DNA from: Nitrospirota bacterium
Lineage (GTDB): Bacteria; Nitrospirota; Thermodesulfovibrionia; Thermodesulfovibrionales; Dissulfurispiraceae
Reading direction: 5' to 3'
Length of the DNA stretch: 7,694 nt
Assembly (NCBI GenBank): GCA_016212685.1
Contig: JACREW010000273.1
Location: forward strand, 1 to 7,694
This document shows positions 1 to 7,097 of the stretch, one piece after another. The number at the start of each line of letters is the position of its first letter. The stretch's first letter is position 1. The notes under the pieces were generated by a model. It saw only the letters and a program-made list of their open reading frames with translations. It was not told the DNA's origin and ran no database searches. The position numbers and the translations under genes are program-made.

Positions 1-254
1 ATGACCTGGATGTAAATACCATGCGCGCCCTTGAAGATGCCCTGGAGAATTTTGCGGGCTGCGCCGTAGTCATCAGTCATGACCGCTGGTTCCTCGACCG
101 CATTGCCACACACATCCTCGCCTTTGAAGGCGACAGCAAAACGGTCTGGTTCGACGGGAACTACTCCGAATATGAAGCGGAACGGAAAGCCCGTCTCGGC
201 GCTGCCGCGGACCAGCCGCATAGGATTAAATACAGACATTTGACCAGAGGGTAA
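1..254 (+). CDS. ettA: EttA-type ABC-F ATPase, C-terminal end only (5' end outside window)
   Basis: This is the last 83 codons of an ABC-F protein; the first complete codon is at position 3 and the stop is TAA at 252-254. The visible part opens with the D-loop region DLDVNT, which follows the second Walker B of ABC-F proteins. The H-loop ISHDRWFLDRIATHIL follows, carrying the switch histidine. The tail runs through a GNYSEYE segment to RIKYRHLTRG. From memory, E. coli EttA has a closely matching H-loop and ends in a similar RIKY-containing tail, which separates it from Uup and other ABC-F members. EttA binds the ribosomal E site and gates entry into elongation according to the ATP/ADP ratio. 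Walker A, the signature motifs and the arm domain lie off the window. The gene converges on the helicase gene with a 21-base gap that holds no recognisable terminator. Confidence 0.9.
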   Translation, partial: DLDVNTMRALEDALENFAGCAVVISHDRWFLDRIATHILAFEGDSKTVWFDGNYSEYEAERKARLGAAADQPHRIKYRHLTRG

Positions 255-275
255 GGCGTTAAGAGGCTATGAACG

Positions 276-1553
276 TTATGGCCGGCTCTTGGGAAGTCTT
301 TTTCTATCGGGGCGGCGAAGCCCGGCATGAGGTGTTTTTTCTTTCGGACGCATTTTTCGAGGCTCTTGCGAACGCATAACCCTCTTTACGGCACGCCCCC
401 TGCGGTATCCGGTGACGATCATCTCTTCCGTAATCGGCATGACCGGTATCTTCAGCCTGATGTAGGCCTCTATTTCAGGCAGGGAATGGACGTATTCCTC
501 GCAAACGAGATTTATCGCTCTGCCCGCAGCTCCGGCCCGCGCTGTCCTGCCTATCCGGTGCACATAGTCTTCAGGATTTTGCGGCAGGTCGTAGTTGATT
601 ACATGCGTTACCCCGTCGATATGAAGTCCCCGGCTTGCCACATCCGTGGCTATAAGGATCGGTAACGTGCCGTCCTTAAAACTAGAGAGCACCTTCATCC
701 GTTTTTTCTGATCTATGTCCCCTGTGATAGCGGCGGCTGCGAGACCGTTGGCGTTCAGAAGGGCGTCAAGCCGTTCGACTGTGGATTTGGTATTACAGAA
801 AATGAGATAGCGGCCATCAGGCTCACGTTTGAGTATTCCGAGGAGCAGTCCGTTCTTCTCCGACATGCCCACATGATATACCTCTTGCTCTATCAGCTCT
901 ACCGTTACCTTCTCCGGCGTCACCGAGAACTGCAAAGGCAGGTTCATGTGTTCATAGCATAGCTCAAGCACGCGGTTGGAAAGCGTAGCTGAAAAGAGCA
1001 TGGATTGGCGTTTATCGTAAGGGGACATCCTCCTGAGCAGGAAGCGGAGGTCGTTAATGAAGCCCATGTCGAAAAGCCGGTCGGCCTCGTCGATAACGAG
1101 GAACTGAGTTTTTTTCAGGCTGTAGACCTTCTGCTTGAGATAATCTATGAGCCTGCCGGGCGTGCCTATGAGTATATCAACGCCTCTTGCTATATCCTCG
1201 CGCTGCTTCAGGTATTCGACGCCGCCGAACACAGGCAGCGTTTTGAAACCTGCCGGGCCGCCGAGCAGTTTCGCTTCGGCGTCTATCTGGACGACAAGCT
1301 CGCGGGTCGGCGCAATGATGAGCATCCGCGGGGAAGAGCCCCGTCCCGGCGAGGGTGTCGAGAGCATGCGCGAAAATACCGCTATCAGAAAAGCCGCTGT
1401 CTTGCCGGTGCCTGTCTGTGCCTGCGCCGCAATATCCTTGCCCCGCAGGGCTTCGGGCAGCGTCTGCGCCTGCACCGGCGTGCATTCGGTAAATCCCGCA
1501 GCCCTGATTCCCTCAAGCACCTTTTCGGGGATATTAAGTTCTTCGAATCTCAC
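276..1553 (-). CDS. rhlB: DEAD-box ATP-dependent RNA helicase, RhlB-like
   Basis: This 425-residue protein carries the full DEAD-box motif set. The Q-motif region is F3 to Q28 (with GFTECTPVQ). Motif I is AQTGTGKT (45-52), Ia PTREL (81-85), Ib TPGR (130-133), II DEAD (154-157), III SAT (187-189), V ATDVASRGLHI (301-311) and VI HRIGRTARAG (331-340). The basic tail after about residue 385 (RRGRAVKRVMRS onward) probably binds RNA. The lobe-2 segment CEEYVHSLPEIEAYI just before the tail, and the length, resemble my recollection of E. coli RhlB (about 421 residues) more than RhlE or CsdA. RhlB unwinds RNA, in enterobacteria as part of the RNase E degradosome; that partnership cannot be inferred here. 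The start is GTG at 1553-1551. A good AAAAGGAG sequence runs into this GTG with no spacer, and an in-frame TAA lies six codons upstream, so the start is uncertain. It is the last gene of the minus-strand cluster. Confidence 0.9.
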   Translation of the reverse strand: MRFEELNIPEKVLEGIRAAGFTECTPVQAQTLPEALRGKDIAAQAQTGTGKTAAFLIAVFSRMLSTPSPGRGSSPRMLIIAPTRELVVQIDAEAKLLGGPAGFKTLPVFGGVEYLKQREDIARGVDILIGTPGRLIDYLKQKVYSLKKTQFLVIDEADRLFDMGFINDLRFLLRRMSPYDKRQSMLFSATLSNRVLELCYEHMNLPLQFSVTPEKVTVELIEQEVYHVGMSEKNGLLLGILKREPDGRYLIFCNTKSTVERLDALLNANGLAAAAITGDIDQKKRMKVLSSFKDGTLPILIATDVASRGLHIDGVTHVINYDLPQNPEDYVHRIGRTARAGAAGRAINLVCEEYVHSLPEIEAYIRLKIPVMPITEEMIVTGYRRGRAVKRVMRSQEPRKMRPKEKTPHAGLRRPDRKRLPKSRP

Positions 1554-1583
1554 TCCTTTTACTATACTTTAAATGAAGCAAAA

Positions 1584-2771
1584 CTATAAAGTGGAGGAAA
1601 CGGAGTCTTTGTTCTTCTTGCTGCCCGCGTACAATTCATATTCAAGAAGCCTGCATTCTATGCCGCCGTTAAAGAATTGAACCCTGCGTTTTGCCCTCAA
1701 CCCCACTTTTTTCGCAAGCTCAAAATTTCCGGTAAAGATATATCCCGTATATCCGCCGCATTTCTGCTTGAAGAAATCGCCGATGCCCTTGTACACGTCC
1801 TCAAGTTCCCGGATCTTTCCCATTCTCTCACCGTATTCGGGGTTTAGTATTACTATCCCTCCTCCATCCGGAATCGGGGTTTCGGAATAATCGCATACAG
1901 AGAATTCGATCAGATGCTCCACCCCGGCGGTAGCGGCATTTTTCCTTGCGGCCTCAACAGCCTCTTTCCTGATATCGGTAGCGATAATCCTGCGATTCAG
2001 AGTCTTTCCCGCCTCTTTCTTCGCCTGTGCGCGCAATTCCTTCCACAGGGATTCGTTAAATCCCTTCAGATGCATGAACCCGAAATTGTCCCTTAAAAGT
2101 CCTGGAGCCCTGTTCAGTCCCATAAATGCAGCCTCTATGGCAAGGGTGCCGCTGCCGCACATCGGGTTTATGAAGTGGCCGCTGCCGTTCCATTTTGATG
2201 CCATAATAACCGCAGCCGCGAGTGTCTCCTGCATGGGCGCCTTCATGGGGATCTTTCTGTACCCGCGCTTTGACAGGGACTCACCCGAGGTGTCGAAATA
2301 CAGGGCGCATTTATCTCCCTTCCAATAAAGGTTTATCACGGTTCTGTCCTGAGCCGGACCCGAATCGGGACGCTGTCCGCGCTTTTCTTTGATCCGGTCC
2401 ACAATGGCGTCCTTGCATCTCATATTCGCATAGCGGGAGTCCCTGATTGTCGGATTGTCCACACTGGATGTTACACAGACATAGCCGTCCTCGGATATGT
2501 GCTCCTCCCAGGCTATCTCCGATACCGAGCGATAGAGGTCATCGGCGTCAGACGCGGAGAATTTTTTGAGGAGAAAGAGGACGCGATGTCCTGTGCGGAG
2601 CATGAGGTTAAGCCTTAGGGTGTCGTCCATAGTCCCCTCGGTCTCTATGCCTGCGATGGTTTCGGACAGCGCCGGGAATCCGAGCGCAAGGAGTTCTTCG
2701 CTCAAAAAGGGCGGTATCCCTTTTGCGCAGGTGATCAGAATTCTGCTTTTCCCCCCTGACACTATTTTCAT
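1584..2771 (-). CDS. THUMP-type class I SAM-dependent RNA methyltransferase (RlmL/YpsC-like)
   Basis: This 395-residue protein has the layout of the stand-alone RlmL/YpsC family: an N-terminal ferredoxin-like plus THUMP RNA-binding part (about 10-165) and a Rossmann methyltransferase domain (about 175-385). Visible hallmarks are the linker FDTSGESLSKRGYRK (159-173), SAM-binding motif I NPMCGSGT (202-209), the ATDI acidic strand (264-267), and motif IV NPEYGERMG (310-318). Family members methylate guanine N2 in rRNA; E. coli RlmL makes m2G2445 in 23S rRNA. Two residues differ from the usual forms: motif I has N where D is common, and motif IV is NPEY rather than NPPY. The exact substrate is therefore unproven. 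The ATG overlaps the stop of the upstream 65-aa gene (ATGA). It has only a weak AGG six bases upstream, so translational coupling is likely. The helicase gene follows after 30 bases. Confidence 0.88.
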   Translation of the reverse strand: MKIVSGGKSRILITCAKGIPPFLSEELLALGFPALSETIAGIETEGTMDDTLRLNLMLRTGHRVLFLLKKFSASDADDLYRSVSEIAWEEHISEDGYVCVTSSVDNPTIRDSRYANMRCKDAIVDRIKEKRGQRPDSGPAQDRTVINLYWKGDKCALYFDTSGESLSKRGYRKIPMKAPMQETLAAAVIMASKWNGSGHFINPMCGSGTLAIEAAFMGLNRAPGLLRDNFGFMHLKGFNESLWKELRAQAKKEAGKTLNRRIIATDIRKEAVEAARKNAATAGVEHLIEFSVCDYSETPIPDGGGIVILNPEYGERMGKIRELEDVYKGIGDFFKQKCGGYTGYIFTGNFELAKKVGLRAKRRVQFFNGGIECRLLEYELYAGSKKNKDSVSSTL

Positions 2772-2965
2772 TTCTTGCCTGATGGATCTTTCCGCTCTGT
2801 AACGGTGATAATGAAATTCTCCGGCTTCAGTCCGGGGTCTTTCTCAAGCTCCTCGACAAATACTGTGATAGCCTTCTTCATGAAGCCTGCGAACTTCACC
2901 CACTTCGGCAATGCAAGTATTCTCTGACGCATTTCCTCTTCAATCGGTGCGGTGTACTTTGCCAT
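2768..2965 (-). CDS. Small unrecognised protein, 65 aa, between ygiQ-like and methyltransferase genes
   Basis: I do not recognise this family. The reading frame opens upstream at 3007, but the start at 2965 is chosen because AAAGGAG sits five bases before that ATG. The product (MAKYTAP... to ...PSGKK) is soluble-looking and highly charged. It has an acidic N-terminal helix-like part (IEEEMRQRI), a central LPKWVKFAGFMKKAITVFVEEL segment that could form an amphipathic helix, then FIITVTERK and a basic end. There is no signal peptide, membrane segment or cysteine pair. Its first 26 bases overlap the end of the ygiQ-like gene and its stop overlaps the methyltransferase start (ATGA), so it is almost certainly translated within the operon. 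A role linked to the methyltransferase is a guess from coupling only. Confidence 0.75.
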   Translation of the reverse strand: MAKYTAPIEEEMRQRILALPKWVKFAGFMKKAITVFVEELEKDPGLKPENFIITVTERKDPSGKK

Positions 2966-4682
2966 AATCTCTCCTTTTGCTTTGGCTCCTTTTGTTTTGA
3001 GCGTCAATTATAATCTCTTTCTGGCGCTCCTTTTTCTTCATATCTTTTTCCACGAAGAGTCTTTCTCCGGTGAAAGGGTCTATGCCGGTATAATACATCA
3101 GCGTGGAATAAGTGGATGGGGTCGGAGTAAAGACCTGCACCTGCTCGGGATTTATTTTTAGTTCCCGCACGGTAAATTCCTTGAGCCTTTTCATTGCCTG
3201 CTCATCGCATCCGGGGTGCGCCGCGATAAGGTAATAAGTCAGGAATTGTTTTTTGCCGAGCTTTTTGTTCATAGAATCGAATGCCTCTTTGAATGCCTGC
3301 AAATATTTTTCCCCCGGCTTACCCATTCTTTTCAGAACAGTATCTTCCGTATGCTCCGGCGCTATTTTAAGCTGCCCTGACACATGATGCTCGACAACAT
3401 CTCTTAGATACGCCGCGCCGCATACTGTATCGTCCATTATCATATCGTATCTAAGCCCGGATGCGATAAACGCCTTTTTTATTCCCGGAATATCCCTTAT
3501 CTGCCGCAGAAGCTCCCTTTGCTGCGAATGGTCAACCTTTAGTTGCTTGCATCTTGTGGGATACAGGCAGCGCTTATCCTTACAGCTTCCCCTGCTTAAT
3601 TTTTTTTCGCATTCGATGCCGTACATATTTGCAGTAGGGCCGCCTACATCGGCTATGTATCCCTTGAAGCCGGGCAGCCGCGTAAAAGCCTTAAGCTCCC
3701 GCAGGATGGAGGCGGCGCTGCGAGAGCTTATAGTCCTTCCCTGATGCACCGCTATGGCGCAAAAGTTACATTCTCCGTAACAGCCCCGATGAGTGGTGAT
3801 AGAGAATTTTATGGTGTCCAGCGCCCGCACAACTCCCTGTTTCTTGTAATATGGATGGACATCGCGCTCAAACGGCATATCGTGGATTTCATCCAACTCC
3901 TTTGCAGAAGGATAGGGGGAAGGCGGGTTTTGTATGAGATAACGGGTATCCTGCTTTTGGCAAAGTCCCTGCGCTGTGAGGGGATCATTGTTTTCGTAAA
4001 ATAGGCGGAACATCTCGGTGAATTTTTCTTTATCCTTTTTTACCTCTTCATAAGGCGGCAGCAAGATATACCCGTCTTTCGGCTCCTTTGCGCTGTAGCA
4101 TATTCCTTTTATATTCTGAATGTCCTCGCCCTGCGACAGGTTTTCGACAATTTCAAGAATAGCCCTCTCTCCCATTCCGTAAACGAGAATATCCGCCTTC
4201 GCGTCGAAAAGCAGCGACCTGCGCACGCTGTCACCCCAATAGTCGTAATGCGCGATCCTGCGGAGGCTCGCCTCTATCCCGCCAAGGACAAGAGGTTTTG
4301 TATTTTTGAAATGCCTCCGTATCAGATTGGCATAGGCGATTGTGGCGCGGTCAGGCCTGCGGTTATTCTCTCCGCCGGGAGTGAAGTCGTCGCTGCGCCG
4401 TTTCTTTTTAAGAGCGGTATAATTTGCCACCATAGAATCAACGGAACCGGCAGTAATTCCCCAAAACAGTTCAGGCTCTCCAAGCCTTGTGATATCATCT
4501 CCGCTGTTCACATCCGGCTGGGCTATAATGCCTACCTTGTATTCTGCCTTCGCAAGAATATTGCCGATAACAGCAACTCCGATATGCGGGCTGTCTATAT
4601 AGGTATCGCCGGTTATCAAAATGACATCGAGGCTCTTCCATCCTCTCTTCTTCATCTCTTCCCGCGTCGTCGGTAAAAACAT
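2940..4682 (-). CDS. ygiQ: YgiQ family radical SAM protein
   Basis: This 580-residue protein matches the YgiQ (UPF0313) family throughout. It begins FLPTTREEMKKRGW (2-15), then a segment with PDVNSGDD (56-63) and LFWGITAGSVDSMVANYTA (72-90). LGGIEASLRRIAHYDYWGD (133-151) precedes the radical SAM core. The [4Fe-4S] motif is C301-xxx-C305-xx-C308 in THRGCYGECNFCA. A second conserved cysteine group, C367, C372 and C378, lies before LKVDH and may bind metal. The family end motif FTPTPSTYSTLMYYTG is at 518-533. No substrate is established for YgiQ as far as I know. E. coli YgiQ is longer at the C terminus, as I recall (about 739 aa), so this is the shorter form. The start ATG has AGGAG about 11 bases upstream, slightly far. 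It is the first gene of the minus-strand cluster and overlaps the 65-aa gene by 26 bases. Confidence 0.92.
   Translation of the reverse strand: MFLPTTREEMKKRGWKSLDVILITGDTYIDSPHIGVAVIGNILAKAEYKVGIIAQPDVNSGDDITRLGEPELFWGITAGSVDSMVANYTALKKKRRSDDFTPGGENNRRPDRATIAYANLIRRHFKNTKPLVLGGIEASLRRIAHYDYWGDSVRRSLLFDAKADILVYGMGERAILEIVENLSQGEDIQNIKGICYSAKEPKDGYILLPPYEEVKKDKEKFTEMFRLFYENNDPLTAQGLCQKQDTRYLIQNPPSPYPSAKELDEIHDMPFERDVHPYYKKQGVVRALDTIKFSITTHRGCYGECNFCAIAVHQGRTISSRSAASILRELKAFTRLPGFKGYIADVGGPTANMYGIECEKKLSRGSCKDKRCLYPTRCKQLKVDHSQQRELLRQIRDIPGIKKAFIASGLRYDMIMDDTVCGAAYLRDVVEHHVSGQLKIAPEHTEDTVLKRMGKPGEKYLQAFKEAFDSMNKKLGKKQFLTYYLIAAHPGCDEQAMKRLKEFTVRELKINPEQVQVFTPTPSTYSTLMYYTGIDPFTGERLFVEKDMKKKERQKEIIIDAQNKRSQSKRRDYGKVHRTD
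2971..2977 (-). promoter_or_regulatory. Ribosome binding site that sets the start of the 65-aa gene
   Basis: On the minus strand this reads AAAGGAG, followed by a five-base spacer (AGATT) and ATG at 2965-2963. It lies inside the last codons of the ygiQ-like gene. No comparable site precedes the longer in-frame ATG at 3007, so the shorter protein is preferred. Confidence 0.7.
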
Positions 4683-4802
4683 ATTTTTCTTCTCTCCTTA
4701 CTCCTTTATTGTGATGTGCGGGAGCAGGATATTGCAAGAAGATGAAATGAAACCGCTGCAATACAATGCCCTGTCATCTCATTTTGTTAGATGCTCTAAA
4801 AT

Positions 4803-4833
4803 TTGATGTTGTAAAAGTGGCTACCATTATGAT
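4803..4833 (+). promoter_or_regulatory. Possible sigma70-type promoter for recQ
   Basis: TATGAT at 4828-4833 is a fair -10 box. TTGATG at 4803-4808 is the best -35 candidate, but the spacer is 19 bases, longer than ideal. Transcription would begin near 4840 and leave a leader of about 35 bases. The -10 lies in TTATGATAA, a short near-palindrome, so it may also be used on the other strand. I saw no convincing promoter for the ygiQ-like gene in the rest of 4683-4874, and no SOS-type operator. Confidence 0.3.
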
Positions 4834-4874
4834 AAATTGCAGATATTAACTGTTTCTTAGTATCTTCCGCTAAA

Positions 4875-7055
4875 ATGATAAAAAAAGATGCCGGTATCTT
4901 CCCTAAAATATTTGAAACCCTCAGGACGGTCTTCGGCTTCCGGAACTTCCGCCCCAATCAGGAATCCATAGTAACAAATATCCTTGACGGACACGATGTC
5001 TTTGCAGTAATGCCCACCGGCGGAGGCAAGTCCCTCTGTTACCAGTTGCCGGCTAAGATGATGCGCGGCACGGCAGTTGTGATAAGCCCCCTCATCTCTT
5101 TGATGAAAGACCAGGTGGATTCTGCGCGGGTAAACGGCATAGCGGCGGCTTATATGAACAGCTCCATGGATTCAGGCGAGGTGGCGGAAGTATACCGCAG
5201 ACTGAGAAGCGGAGACCTCTCCCTTCTTTACATCGCGCCTGAGCGTTTTGTTATGCCTCACTTTTTAGAAACCCTTAAGACTGTCCCGATTTCCCTTTTT
5301 GCCATAGACGAAGCCCATTGCATATCCGAATGGGGACATGACTTCAGGCCGGATTACCTTGGGCTTTCCATAATACCCGGCATGTTCCCCGGCGTGCCCA
5401 TTGCCGCCTTCACGGCCACGGCTACCGAAAAAGTGCAGGACGACATTGTCAGAAGGATAGGCCTGAGGAATCCGCATCTCGTGCGCGCCTCCTTTAACCG
5501 CGCAAATCTTTTTTACGAGGTCAGGAAGAAGGAGAAGGTCGGGCCGCAGTTGCTTGAGTTCCTGAACCGGCGCAAGGGCGAATCCGGCATTATTTACCGT
5601 ACAACAAGAGACTCGGTCATGGAAACCGCAGCGCTCCTCTCATCTTATGGCATCAATGCCTTACCCTATCACGCCGGGCTGACGGCTGAGGAGCGGCAGA
5701 GGAATCAGGAGGCATTCAACAGGGACGAAGCTCAGGTCATAACGGCAACCATAGCCTTCGGCATGGGCATAGACAAGTCCAACGTCCGTTTTGTTGTTCA
5801 TGCCGACCTGCCTAAAAATATTGAAGGTTATTACCAGGAAACCGGACGCGCGGGCAGGGACGGCGAGCCCGCCCACTGCCTGCTTCTTTTCAGCAGGGGA
5901 GATATTCCCAGGATGCGCTATTTCATAGACCGGATAACTGACGAGCGGGAGCGCTCCATCGCCGTGGAAAAGCTGAACCAGATCGTCGGCTTTGCCGCCC
6001 ATAATGTTTGCAGGCGCAAACACCTGCTGGGATTTTTCGGGGAGCAATACCCGGATGAAAACTGCGGGGCCTGCGATATCTGCACCGGCTCTGTGGAAAA
6101 AGTAGATGTGACCCTTGACGCACAGATACTCATGTCAGCCATGTCCAGAACTCAGCAGCGCTTCGGCGCGGGGCATGTGGTAGACATTGTTACCGGGGCA
6201 GACACAAAGCGAATTCGTGACCTGAAGCACGATGCAATCAAGACCTATGGCGCGGGCAAACACAGGGACAAAAAATACTGGCGCTACCTCGTGGACGAAC
6301 TTCTGGCACAGGAGATTATCATAGAGGAAGGCGACAGGTATCCGGTACTGAAGCTTACGGAGAAGGGCTCATCCGTGCTGTTCGGGAGCGAAAATGTTAC
6401 GGCCCTGAAGAGGGAAGAGAAACGCGACAAGAAGACCATTGCAGGGGCAGTAGAAGAAGGGCGCTATGACGCAGACCTTTTTGAGATACTGCGGGTGCTG
6501 AGGAAACGCTTTGCTGTGGAATTTCAGGTGCCGCCTTATATCATATTTTCGGACAAGACTCTCCACGATATGAGCAGGCGTTATCCGGTGAATCTTCAGG
6601 AGATGAGGCTCATAACCGGAGTGGGAGAGGAGAAATTGCAAAGGTATGGAAAGGACTTTGCCGAGGAGATCAGGAGATACCTTAAGGAAAATCCTGAGAT
6701 TGTTCCTCAGGAAAACGTGAGTGAACGGCTTGTGCAGCAGAAAAAGAAAAAAGGCGAGACCGTAGAGGAGACATATGAACTATATAAAAAAGGTCTGTCC
6801 ATAGAGAACATCGCAGGTCTGCGCAAGCTTGCAGTTTCAACCATAGCGGCGCATCTGGAAAAACTCATGCAGGAGGGCCGGGACATAGACATAAACCGGC
6901 TTGTGGAGACTGAGAAGCGGCGGAAGATTGAGAAGGCATTCCGGGCAGGAGTACAGTGGAACCTTGGGTCTGTTGTCGAACTCTTTGGCGGAGAAGTAAG
7001 TTACGAGGAAGTAAGGCTGGTAAGGGCCAATCTATTGAGGCAGGGGGATGCATAA
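4875..7055 (+). CDS. recQ: ATP-dependent DNA helicase RecQ with extended C terminus
   Basis: This 726-residue protein is a 3'-5' DNA helicase of recombination and repair. Motif 0 is FRPNQE (25-30), Walker A PTGGGKS (47-53) and motif II DEAH (145-148), which leads into the aromatic-rich loop CISEWGHDFRPDY (149-161). Motif III TAT is at 180-182, motif V includes FGMGIDKSNVRFVVH (295-309), and motif VI is QETGRAGRDG (321-330). The zinc site is C379, C397, C400 and C403. An RQC winged helix covers about 410-515 and an HRDC domain about 530-605. The extra part, about 625-720, has a helix-turn-helix pattern (LSIENIAGLRKLAVSTIAAHL) like the HTH_40 extension of longer RecQ proteins. E. coli RecQ is about 609 residues and lacks it. 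The ATG at 4875 has no Shine-Dalgarno sequence, and no better in-frame start is visible before the conserved TVFGFRNFRP. Confidence 0.96.
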   Translation: MIKKDAGIFPKIFETLRTVFGFRNFRPNQESIVTNILDGHDVFAVMPTGGGKSLCYQLPAKMMRGTAVVISPLISLMKDQVDSARVNGIAAAYMNSSMDSGEVAEVYRRLRSGDLSLLYIAPERFVMPHFLETLKTVPISLFAIDEAHCISEWGHDFRPDYLGLSIIPGMFPGVPIAAFTATATEKVQDDIVRRIGLRNPHLVRASFNRANLFYEVRKKEKVGPQLLEFLNRRKGESGIIYRTTRDSVMETAALLSSYGINALPYHAGLTAEERQRNQEAFNRDEAQVITATIAFGMGIDKSNVRFVVHADLPKNIEGYYQETGRAGRDGEPAHCLLLFSRGDIPRMRYFIDRITDERERSIAVEKLNQIVGFAAHNVCRRKHLLGFFGEQYPDENCGACDICTGSVEKVDVTLDAQILMSAMSRTQQRFGAGHVVDIVTGADTKRIRDLKHDAIKTYGAGKHRDKKYWRYLVDELLAQEIIIEEGDRYPVLKLTEKGSSVLFGSENVTALKREEKRDKKTIAGAVEEGRYDADLFEILRVLRKRFAVEFQVPPYIIFSDKTLHDMSRRYPVNLQEMRLITGVGEEKLQRYGKDFAEEIRRYLKENPEIVPQENVSERLVQQKKKKGETVEETYELYKKGLSIENIAGLRKLAVSTIAAHLEKLMQEGRDIDINRLVETEKRRKIEKAFRAGVQWNLGSVVELFGGEVSYEEVRLVRANLLRQGDA

Positions 7056-7057
7056 AA

Positions 7058-7086
7058 TTAAGCCGCTGACAGGGCTGTGATATAAT
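7058..7086 (+). promoter_or_regulatory. Extended -10 promoter for the mntA-hepT operon
   Basis: TGATATAAT (7078-7086) is a perfect TATAAT box with the upstream TGn of extended -10 promoters. The matching -35 position, 17 bases upstream (TTAAGC, 7058-7063), is weak, as extended -10 promoters allow. It begins three bases after the recQ stop codon. Transcription should start near 7093, giving a leader of about 84 bases before mntA. Confidence 0.6.
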
Positions 7087-7097
7087 TAGAAAATTAT
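7082..7097. repeat. Inverted repeat overlapping the -10 box, possible operator
   Basis: ATAATT (7082-7087) and AATTAT (7092-7097) are perfect 6-base arms around AGAA. The repeat covers most of the -10 box and the expected transcription start, a typical place for an autorepressor site. The arms are short and only A/T, so chance is a real alternative. Confidence 0.3.

Noticed and set aside
255..290. Possible terminator between the convergent ettA and helicase genes
   Set aside because: AAGAG and CTCTT can pair, but the stem is only five bases with a 20-base loop, and no T-run follows directly on either strand.
1005..1589. Long plus-strand open frame opposite the helicase gene (also a shorter one at 1147-1572)
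   Set aside because: It lies antisense to a well-conserved DEAD-box gene, has no recognisable domain, and its openness is explained by the codon bias of the true gene.
2966..3007. Longer start (ATG at 3007) for the 65-aa gene
   Set aside because: The 14 extra codons include the good AAAGGAG site of the downstream ATG, overlap the ygiQ-like gene further, and have no binding site of their own.
4621..4806. Plus-strand open frame across the ygiQ-recQ intergenic region
   Set aside because: It starts antisense inside ygiQ, has no binding site or recognisable sequence, and looks like chance.
4683..4874. SOS (LexA-type) operator in front of recQ
   Set aside because: The CTGT at 4850-4853 has no matching ACAG half-site at a suitable distance.
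7061..7076. Hairpin AGCC...GGCT after recQ as a terminator
   Set aside because: It has only four base pairs and no T-tract follows; the sequence overlaps the spacer of the stronger mntA promoter call.
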